From Lobulomyces angularis (lineage: Eukaryota > Chytridiomycota > Chytridiomycetes > Lobulomycetales > Lobulomycetaceae): a stretch of 32,150 bases of DNA. Shown here in pieces: positions 24,168 to 32,150 of the stretch. The stretch spans positions 17,886 through 50,035 of the forward strand of contig JADHYX010000144.1 in assembly GCA_027604685.1 (NCBI GenBank), given 5' to 3'. The position numbers and the translations under genes are program-made. The notes beneath the pieces were generated by a model, which was not told where the DNA came from, did no database searches, and saw only the letters and a list, made by a program, of their open reading frames with translations. Positions within the stretch are counted from its first letter, which is position 1, and each line of letters starts with the position of its first letter.

Positions 24168-24576
24168 ATGGTTTCATTTAAAAAAAAATTATAAAATAAA
24201 ATATAATATAATTTATCTATTTATAGAAAAATTTTTAATATCTAATTATTAAATTTTTATATCTAATTATTAAAACTACATAAAATATAACACATTAAAA
24301 CAAAATTTTTTTTTATTTCTTTTCTACATAAAATAAATATTAAAATAAAAAAAAGAAATTTAAAATTAAATTACAAGAAAATATAAGAAAAAAAAAAATA
24401 ACAAATAAAAAAAATACAAAAATTAAAAAAAAAACAAAAAAAAAAAAAAAATTGGTAATAAATTAGGATTTTTATTTTAATTCTATACTTCTTTTATATT
24501 ATTTAATTTCTAAAAAAAAAAAGGTAAATTTTTTTGGTTTTTTGGAAGAGGTAAAAACTTTTTATTATTTTTTTTT
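24168..24576. other. Convergent 3' spacer, 409 bases
   Basis: This extremely AT-rich spacer lies between the convergent transporter and ceramide glucosyltransferase genes. The phrase TATCTAATTATTAAA occurs twice, at about 24239 and 24259. Nothing else is recognisable; both transcripts presumably end here. Confidence 0.5.
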
Positions 24577-25903
24577 TTAACTTTTTTCCACTTTTAAAGT
24601 AACTGTTCCATCACTCAAAAGATGAAAAGTTTTTCCTCTCCAATTAACACAGCTGCCACTGATAGCAAAACAATATACTGGTAAAGCAGTAATTTCTCTA
24701 AATAGCCAAGATAGCCAAAATTCAATAGCGTTAACTTCCAACGGGTTAAATGTTTTTAAAATTAAGTAGTCTGATGTAAACCAAAATAAAAAGTGTAAAA
24801 TTAAGGTTAAATAAACATTAAATCCAAAAAAGTGTCTCAAAGCCAAACTAAAGCATAAACCAAGTACCAGGCTCTCAGTAATTGGTTCAATTAAGGTAGC
24901 TGCTGGGACAGCATACTTTCTCACCCTACCCCATCTTGATCTTCGGTTAAGAAAATCTTTAGTATTATTGGAGCCTAAGCTTTGGTATGCACAATCGGTA
25001 GTCATTCTATGTTTTAAACCTTTATTCCACAAATGCAAAGCAATAAAATTATCTTCTGACATATATTTTCCAAAATATTTAAGTCCTCCCACATCAGCCA
25101 GGTCACTTTTCCGAAACATATTTGATTTTCCTATAATACACGACGCTGGTGCTAACCAATTTATAGCAACATACATTTTTGCATGTACCTAGTATGATTA
25201 ATTTTGGGTAAGTATTATTTTATTCCGGAACTATTAAATATTTTTATTTACAATGTTTAAAAAAGCCATTTCCAATCTAGAGCCAAAAGAAGTTGCATCA
25301 ATTCCGATAGGCAAATGATGAACTAGCCCTACCCTATCTTTACACAACTCATCAACGCTTCTTCCACAACATCCCTCATCTACTGACACATTAGAATCAG
25401 CGATCCAAATAATATCATATTTAGCTTTATTGTATCCTAAATTTTGTTGATTACGAAAAAAGAATAAAAAAAAATAAAGTGTTACCTTGTACTAAATTAT
25501 TTACTTTAGGGTTAACACCAACATCATTACAGTCGCCAATGATTAAGGATGAATCTACATTAGGATAGGCGCGTTGTAGTCGCTTAACAACATGAATTGC
25601 GTCGTCGTTGCTGTCTTTTACTACAAAAATTACTTCAAACTGTGGGTAGTCTTGCATAAAAGAAGATTCCAAATTTTTGTATAAATTGGTGTCAATTCCT
25701 TTTAGAGGTCTTAAAATTGTAACGGGAGGAACTATTGATTTATCTAATTGCGATGAGACTGACTTTTGTTTTGAATTTTTGTTGTATCTCCTAGGAATGA
25801 TGATTAATGAGATGCAAGTAAACGAGAATATAATAGAGTAGCATATTAAGACTGCAACACTTAAAACATTTTGTCGAGTAAGTAGGGTGAAGAAATCAAT
25901 CAT
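24577..25903 (-). CDS. Ceramide glucosyltransferase (glucosylceramide synthase), GT21
   Basis: Three exons (25903-25486, 25436-25252, 25188-24577) encode 404 residues. An N-terminal signal-anchor helix (about 12-36) is followed by PPVTILRPLKGIDTNLYKNL, the standard family opening. The D1, D2, D3, (Q/R)xxRW signature is complete. It comprises D97 in VVKDSND, D153 in WIADSNV, D247 in YMSEDNF, and R283-R284-S285-R286-W287. Two or three C-terminal hydrophobic segments match the membrane-embedded C-terminus of the family. The enzyme transfers glucose from UDP-glucose to ceramide on the cytosolic face of the Golgi or ER. Removing intron 1 (25437-25485) restores VNNLVQGYNKAKYDIIWI, which fits the family well. 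This is one of the least intron-rich genes of the window. Confidence 0.95.
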
Positions 25904-26587
25904 AGGTAATTTTTTTTTTTTTTTAAGCTTTGTTTTTTTTAAATTTTTTTTTGATAATTTGCGGAAAATAAATTAACAAAAAGTTGAAATAAAGTGTAGC
26001 TTAATTTCATTGAATAAAAGGAAAGTAAGATTTTGGCAATCATAACTAGCAACATTTTCCGCGGAATATTAGCACGTTGCATTTCTTATCCAAGTTGAAA
26101 CAATTTTCAACCACAAGAATGGCTTGATCTGGAGAGGACCAAATTGTAAATTAAATAATAAAAATAAATTTTCGCAATTCTTAGAACGATAATAAAAGCA
26201 ATTAAATATGTAATGCCAAAAATTTAAAAATACAAGGAAAATTAAGCTTATTTAATTTGTGAAAAAAAGAATCAGTGAATGAGCGCGTTATGTTATGCGC
26301 AGATTCGCATCGTTATGGGTAGACTACGTAGTTAGCGTTAATTGCTGTCGATATTAGCTGTGCTTAGTAAGGCTGTAAAAGGTGTTTTTTACCTTCTTTC
26401 CAAACAATTTGTTTGTGGCACAGTGCTCTTATAAATTTATCATGCTCTGAAGTTCAAATTTCAAATTAAAAAACCAATTAACAACCCTCTTTTTGAATTA
26501 GCTGTATTAACACATTCTGCTCTAATTCACTTTAATTCCTCCACCTCCAATTAACTTCCTGCTTGCAAACACTTCTCACCACATTCC
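25904..26587. promoter_or_regulatory. Divergent intergenic region between ceramide glucosyltransferase and GT-B protein
   Basis: This 684-base stretch separates two divergent genes and must contain both promoters. It begins with a T-rich tract. Around 26281-26350 it is clearly GC-richer, with CGTTATG at 26286 and 26311, GCGTTA at 26285 and 26335, and a perfect 10-base palindrome, ACTACGTAGT, at 26323-26332. No open frame or structured RNA was identified. Confidence 0.5.
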
Positions 26588-28474
26588 ATGCACTCTAACG
26601 AAAACTTAAATGTCCAACTTCCCCGATCTGCCTCTACTATTTCATTATCAAATGTTAATTTTTCTCAATACCCTTTGAACATCTTATACTACATTAGTGG
26701 TCATGGTAACAATTTTGAAAATTGTTCAACTTATCATTTTTTCAATTTCCTTTTTTCCAATTCTTTAATATTTTATTCTTCCTAATTAATTTTTTTTATC
26801 GACAAAATTATAATTTATTTATTGCTTAAATTATTTAAAAAAAAAAAAAAAAAATTTAAATTTTTTTTTTTTTTAATAGGCTTTGGTCACTCTACTAGAG
26901 CATATGCTGCCATTAAATGTTTACTAAAAAAAGGTCACTCAGTAACGATTTCAACGATTGCTCCAAGTTTTATATTTCAAGATCTTTTAAGGCATTTTCC
27001 TGATACTTGTACATTAAGACCCGCAAGTTTAGATCGTAATAATAATAAACCTTATTTTTTTGTTAAAAAAATAACATTAATTTTAGCGGGAGTAGTGCAA
27101 AGTGACGCTGTAACTGTGGATAAAGCTGAAACTTTAAAAGAATTAAGAGCTTTTATGTTAAGCATAAAAGAATTGGAAACCGCGGAAACTGAATATATTT
27201 TAAATTTAAAGCCAGATATAATCTGTTTAGATGCTAGTTTTTTACCTGCAAAAATTGCTCAGAATTTAAATATACCCAGCATCCTTATTTCAAATTTTAC
27301 CTTTGATGCAATATACGATGCGGTATTTTTTATACCTATTGTGTTTTGTTAATAAAATACCATATCTAGATTGTAGAAACAGAGGAGGACAAAAAATTAG
27401 TAAAATCAACAGTGAATTTGTATAATTATACTACCAAGCTACTACGATTACCTGGATACATAAACATACCTGGATTCGTTGAGCGACCAAGAAAAATTTT
27501 GGATGTACCATTAATTGTTAGGAAGAGCAGATTAACAAAGGAAGAAGTTAGAAATAAATTAAATATATCTTTGGAAACAAAAATCTGTTTAATATCCTTT
27601 GGAGGTAAATAATTTAGCAGCTAAAGATATTTATTCTCTCATTTATTTTTTTTTTAATTTATTAAGGTAATTCTCTATATCATACTTTTAAAAATGGTGG
27701 ATTTACTGAAGAAATGTGTTTACCTGATGGATGGATTGGTATTATTGTTGCTCCGGGAAAGTAAATATATATTGATTTTTCTGCTCAATAATTTTTTTTA
27801 CCATATCAAGGCAAGTAAAAAATGGAGTTTCTTCTAGATTAATTACTATTGCTAATGAAGAATGGTATTTCCCTGATTTAATTAATGCATCAGATGTGGT
27901 GTTATCAAAATGTGGTTATGGAATGTGTTCTGAAACAGTCGCCCACAAAGTAAAAAAGAAAAAATAAAAAAAAATAAAAATATAAATTATTTTTATTTTT
28001 TTTTTGTTTTATAGAAAGCGTTAATTTATGTCCCAAGGCCTTCGTTTATAGAAGAACAAGGATTATTAGATAATTTAATGAAACCTTATGGGTTTGCATT
28101 AGAGATGTCTCAAGCAGATTTTTATAAAGGAAATTGGAAATCTTTTATAGAAGTTGCTGGAGATTTTAATTTTGAAAATGTTAAGGATATCATGTTCAAT
28201 GGTGATGAAGTTTGTTGCAACGAAATTGAAAAATTGGCAGCACAATTTACCAATAGTAATAATGGTAACAAATTATTTGATAGTAATTTAGTAAAAATTT
28301 TTTTTTATTTGTAGATATAACATGTAGAAATTTTACCTACAGTAACGAGGACATATCAGATAAATTAAAGCTTCATCGTCTTTCAGGTAACATTAATTTT
28401 AATATTTTATTTTTATTTATTTTATAGACTGCGTTCCTCCTAAAATTTCTATATGCATTTCAGATTCGAAATAA
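26588..28474 (+). CDS. Stand-alone GT-B protein like the N-terminal half of L-arabinokinase
   Basis: Nine exons (26588-26705, 26880-27035, 27087-27322, 27370-27604, 27667-27760, 27811-27949, 28015-28264, 28315-28386, 28428-28474) encode 448 residues. Joining exons 1 and 2 gives LYYISGHGFGHSTRAYAAIK (GFGHSTR at 40-46), the UDP-glycosyltransferase/MurG-like nucleotide loop. Removing a 51-nt intron (27036-27086) gives LDPGVVQSDAVTVDKAETL. Then come KPDIICLDASFLPAKIAQ, IPSILISNFTFDAIYDA, SFGGNSLYH, SDVVLSKCGYGMCSETVAHK and RPSFIEEQ. This matches the glycosyltransferase-like half of plant L-arabinokinase and bacterial relatives. The GHMP sugar-kinase half is absent, so sugar kinase activity is not expected. 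The substrate is unknown. The intron at 27036 is a multiple of three and stop-free, so a naive prediction would keep 17 extra residues. Confidence 0.82.
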
Positions 28475-28821
28475 TAAAATAAAGGCAAATTTTTCTTTTT
28501 TTAAATTTTTTTATATTTAGATTAAATTCTTAAATTTTCTAAAAAATGTTAGATAATCTTTAAAGTTTTGTTTTCCTTTTAATATCTTTTTATTTTTAAT
28601 TCTTTGAAAAATATGTTTATTATAAATTTAAAAAAAAATTTTTTTAATGTATAGATTTTCTCTTTTAAATAAAAGAAATATGAAAAAATAAAAATAAAAA
28701 AAAAAAAATTGTTATGATATGTAAGAGTGAAGAAATGAATAAGGATTAATTAAAGATAAAAATAAAATAAAATAAAAAAAATAAAATAAAATAAAAAAGA
28801 AAAATTCCTTTTTTTTTTTTT
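28475..28821. other. Convergent 3' spacer, 347 bases
   Basis: This spacer lies between the convergent GT-B and MFS genes. It is almost entirely A and T, with AAAATAAAAT-like runs around 28760-28800 and a T-run just beyond the MFS stop codon. No gene or structured element was seen. Confidence 0.5.
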
Positions 28822-31438
28822 TTATGCCATATGAAGATTTTGTTCCAAAAAGTTGTCATCATCTTCACCAATTAAATCGTCCATGATATGTTTGCACTCA
28901 GCAGGTATGAAGAAAGATTGTATAAAAGCAAAACCTAAAGAAAAAATTAAATAAGATTACAAAAAAGAAATATAAAAAAAAAATTTAAAATTTTTTATTA
29001 GTCGTACTTGAAAGAATAGCCAATAGAATGAAGATAAAAAAATAATTAAAAGGGAAGTTTAATTTGTTTGTTAGGGACCAAGACCATAGAATTCCACCGA
29101 AAGCTGGTCCGATTGCTCGTACTAATGCGGCCGTTGTTTGGCCTACACCATTTACAAATCCTAATTGTTCTCTTGTACTATAAAAAAAAAAAATTAAAAG
29201 GAATAAAAAATTGACGTGTAAACCTTGAATTATTTATCATAATCATAACCTAAATGAAAAAAAAAATTTTTTTAAATTTAAATACAATGAGAAAAGTTTC
29301 ATTAATTTTTTTTTTTTTTTTTTTTACCGTTGTAAAACACATAACGTTACAAAAATGTCTACAGCTCATATTCAAAATAAGTAATGGCCAAGTTAAAAAC
29401 TTTAAATTTGAATTGGTTGCAATGAAAGTACTAATTAATGGAAATCTAAAAAATAAAAATAAAAATTTAAAAATAAAAAAAAAAAAAAGAACATATAAAA
29501 TATATATATATATATTTTTTATTTACATTATAAAAATTATCATGTATATTGGTATAGCTGAACGATATATAAACAAGGCGTCAGTTTTGTTGTAAAGCCT
29601 AAAAATAAAAAATAAAAATGTAAAAATTTTAAATTTAAAACATTTTATTTTTTACCAAGGAAATAAAATTAATTGAGTAGTTAAAGTTATGATTCCCATA
29701 ATTGATAGACACATTCCAATATCATTTGAAGCATCTAATAAAGTTAATATAAAATTTAATAAAATAAAAAAATACATTCTAAACCGCCATCATGAGATGG
29801 AGCAACCATATACAAAGCAAAAATTTCATCAAATATAATATTGAATAAACTTAGCAACCCATATCCCGTAATGCATTTTATACTATTCCGGCTAATAATT
29901 TCTGAATCTTTTACTGCACTTTTTTCTTCATTTTTAAAATCCGAAAAATGCTCTACACAGACTTCATTTTCGTGGTCATCAAAAATTTCAACCAAACTAC
30001 CACTATCCTCATTTAGTAAGTTTGTTTTCAAACCGTCCTCCTCCTCTAAGGTGGATTGCGAAAAGCTTTTACTTGTACAGCTTAAATTCAAATCCTGCTG
30101 AAAAGATAAAAATTCATTTTGATCACTTGGGTTGTTAGAAACTTCACTTTGGGTCAAAGTAGCAGTTTTAATTTGCTGACAATATTCATCGTTACTCAAT
30201 GTGGGTATTCTTCTGTAAATATTTTTATTATGTCTCCTTGAAGTTTCCTCTAAATTAAAGTAACCAACTATATAACCCATTAAACTAATACATGCACTCA
30301 ATGCACATGGCTATAAAATTTAATTTTATTTAAAATATTTTCTTATTTTTTTACTCACCAGAAAATATGGATATTGATAAAAAAATTTACTATCTTTAAA
30401 AATGAATGGAAATTTTTCACAAGGATTGGATAAAAATCCACCGAGGATAGGACCTTAAAAAAAAAAAAAAAATTTATTACCTATCTTTAATTATAAATAC
30501 CTAGAATCATCCCAAATCCCCAAACTAATTATAAGAAATTTGAATATTATTAAATAACGCTGTAATAACTTTTTATATTAATTTACCCAATCCAAACAGA
30601 CTAAATCCAAAAGCTTGATTTGTTTTGTCAGTAATTTCTCCTAAAACTGATTTCGCTACTCTATAAAATTAAAAAATTAGTGAAAATTAGAAAAAGAAAA
30701 AAATTTTTATTTTTTTTTTATTTTTTTACCCAATATTTCCATTCTACAAAATAAATAAAAAAAAAAAGAAAAAAATTCCTTTTAATCGTGTAAAATAAAG
30801 GTTTAGTTACCAAAAATCCACAAGCAGCACGACTTAGAATCGCCCAAATTAAGTTCTTAGAAACTCCAAATGATAACGTAGCTATTGCATTACCAATTAG
30901 TCCAGTTAATAAAACTGGTCTTCTCCCTACTCTATCGCTTAACCTTAAAAATAAAAAATGGTTTATTTTAAATTTTTTTTTTTTTTTTTTTTAATACCAT
31001 CCCCATAATATTGAAGTCATTAACTGCGCCAAAGAAAAAGAACTAGCAATGAATCCAACATAGAATCCTTTAAAATAAGGATTAACATTAAAAAAAAATA
31101 CTTTTTTTTCAAAAAAAAAAAAAAAATTTTAAACCAATTTCTTCTTCAGTTCCTAATCCAAAATCTCTGACCTAACGAAAAAGTATCAAAAAAAAAAATT
31201 AAAGATAAAAAAATTAAAAAAAAAATTAATTTTAGTTTCATACCATAAAGTAAACGAAAGGAAACAGGATTGTCTATGATTAAAAAAAATAAAAGTAAAA
31301 AAATAAAAATAAATATTATTTTTAAAATAAAAAAAAAAAAAAAAAATTTACTAATGACATAGGTTCAGACAAAATTATAATGCATAATATAAAAAATGTT
31401 TTTTTTGGTAATGGAGTAGGTGTAATTTTTTCACTCAT
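28822..31438 (-). CDS. MFS permease, fungal DHA1 / ZIFL-like family
   Basis: Sixteen exons: 31438-31352, 31273-31244, 31171-31135, 31067-30998, 30943-30811, 30743-30730, 30660-30587, 30524-30501, 30453-30359, 30310-29776, 29734-29656, 29598-29527, 29445-29328, 29249-29224, 29177-29008, 28934-28822. They give 558 residues. The N-terminal half matches fungal ZIFL/DHA1-like transporters. It has TILFPFVYFM, FYVGFIASSFSLAQLMTSIL, motif A WLSDRVGRRP at 75-84, ILSRAACGFLNGNIGVAKS, LGEITDKTNQAFGFSLFGL and WGFGMILGPILGGFLSNP. A hydrophilic, acidic loop of about 125 residues (209-335) sits between the two six-helix halves. The C-terminal half includes GFVNGVGQTTAALVRAIGPA. Substrates of this family range from drugs to metals and organic acids and cannot be called. 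Four exons are only 14, 24, 26 and 30 nt, so automatic predictors would probably fragment this gene. Confidence 0.88.
30730..30743 (-). other. 14-nt coding microexon of the MFS gene
   Basis: On the minus strand a 14-base exon lies between a TGTAG acceptor and a GTAAAA donor. It supplies NGNIG, with the last glycine split across the junction, in the transporter segment CGFL-NGNIG-VAKS. This pentapeptide is a conserved part of the family's fourth-helix region, and both neighbouring exons are in the phase this exon requires. No other GT-AG pairing in the flanking AT-rich DNA supplies the motif. Confidence 0.8.
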
Positions 31439-32077
31439 CTCTGTATTTATTTAATATATTCAGCTTTTTTGATCAGCTTTTTTGTATTTAATAGAAATGA
31501 TCTTAATAAACTTAATAAATTTATAACTTTTATTTGAAAAAAAATATGTTTTATTAATATTAAAAAAAAAAAAAATTTTTGTTTTTGATATAAAAAAGCA
31601 GTTAAAATTTTTTGTTTTATACGAAAGTCGCGAATAATTGATAAGCTAAATTGGCAAAAAAATTTTAAACCAATCAAAATCAGCTACAAAAAAAAAAAAT
31701 TTTTTTATTAGTTAAAATTGTTAAAAAAAAGAAAAAAAAAAAAAAAAAGTAAGAATTTGTTGAAAAGTTAAAAAAATTTTTAGGAACTAAATTGGACATT
31801 TTTTTTTTTTTAATTTGAATTTAGGAAAAAAAAATTTTTGAGATTTTCAACCTATTTTTTGTTACCGATTCCGCAATTTGCTGAAATGCGGACATTCAAA
31901 ATTAGTGCTTGCGCATTATCTTTTTGAACTTACAAAAAATACTAACGAAAATAGTTTATTCACAACGAAATTATATAAAACACCTTAATTATAATGACAA
32001 ATGCCAAAAATTCTTACAAAAAAACTATAAATAGTGATTGAAAGTAAATATTTTTTTCTTGATCATTTAAATCCAAA
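31439..32077. promoter_or_regulatory. Upstream region of the MFS gene, 639 bases
   Basis: The stretch is AT-rich with long A and T runs. An ATTGG at 31650-31654 and a CCAAT at 31670-31674 form an inverted pair about 210-235 bases upstream of the MFS start, a possible CCAAT-factor site. A patch of ordinary complexity at 31860-31980 holds no supportable open frame. It may also contain the promoter of a gene starting at 32078. Confidence 0.4.
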
Positions 32078-32150
32078 ATGGAAAAACATTCTTGTAATAA
32101 AACTAAATTCAATAATCTTTTTATTGGAACATCTAATCAATTTGAAAAAA
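32078..32150 (+). CDS. Possible 5' end of a further gene, cut by the window edge
   Basis: An ATG at 32078, after AATCCAAA, opens a frame that stays open for 24 codons to the end of the window, beginning MEKHSCNKTKFNNLFIGTSN. Its composition is polar and looks less homopolymeric than the spacers. The fragment is too short to assign to a family, and it could be chance. Confidence 0.3.
   Translation, partial: MEKHSCNKTKFNNLFIGTSNQFEK

Noticed and set aside
29254..29595. 113-codon plus-strand open frame over the MFS gene
   Set aside because: It runs through poly-T/A intron sequence on the opposite strand of well-supported MFS exons and has no recognisable protein features.

Overview
The window is nuclear DNA from an intron-rich, very AT-rich eukaryote, most likely an early-diverging fungus. 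The fungal signs are a GH15 glucoamylase, a fungal-type drug/H+ antiporter-like MFS permease, a secreted choice-of-anchor-B/LVIVD protein, a GT31 enzyme with a C-terminal PAN-like module, and a glucosylceramide synthase. The genus cannot be decided here. Non-coding DNA is dominated by long A and T homopolymers. The standard genetic code fits: TAA, TAG and TGA all act as terminal stops, and every gene reads sensibly with GT-AG introns. I reconstructed 13 complete gene models with about 93 introns (roughly 36-174 nt, mostly 37-65 nt), plus the possible start of a fourteenth gene at the right edge. All splice sites were inferred by hand from reading frame, GT/AG and family homology.

Layout, left to right. 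548-2943 (+) is a GT31 fringe/C1GALT-like glycosyltransferase with a PAN-like tail. 4177-5815 (+) is a secreted LVIVD/choice-of-anchor-B protein. 6064-6942 (-) is an isoprenylcysteine carboxyl methyltransferase-like membrane enzyme. 7137-8901 (-) is a secreted GH15 glucoamylase. 9921-12464 (+) is a GH20 beta-hexosaminidase. 12612-16208 (-) is the TPR subunit of RNA polymerase III factor TFIIIC (Tfc4/Sfc4/GTF3C3). 16483-17816 (-) is a NUDT12/Npy1-type NADH pyrophosphatase with a PTS1-like tail. 18133-19531 (+) is an orphan seven-helix receptor-like protein. 19955-22459 (+) is cytosolic prolyl-tRNA synthetase. 22696-24167 (+) is a nucleotide-sugar transporter. 24577-25903 (-) is a ceramide glucosyltransferase. 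26588-28474 (+) is a stand-alone protein like the glycosyltransferase half of L-arabinokinase. 28822-31438 (-) is an MFS permease with 16 exons, some of them microexons.

Six of the 13 genes handle glycans or sugar nucleotides: GT31, GH15, GH20, the nucleotide-sugar transporter, GT21 and the arabinokinase-like GT-B protein. They are interspersed with housekeeping genes, so I do not claim a functional cluster. The clearest paired arrangement is the glucoamylase and hexosaminidase, two glycan-degrading enzymes transcribed divergently from a 1-kb intergenic region of higher sequence complexity than most others. I saw no tRNA, rRNA, transposon, CRISPR array or prokaryotic-type system. The best leads are the orphan 7TM protein, the microexons and stop-free 3n introns, a substituted catalytic-motif glycine in the hexosaminidase, and the kinase-less arabinokinase-like protein.
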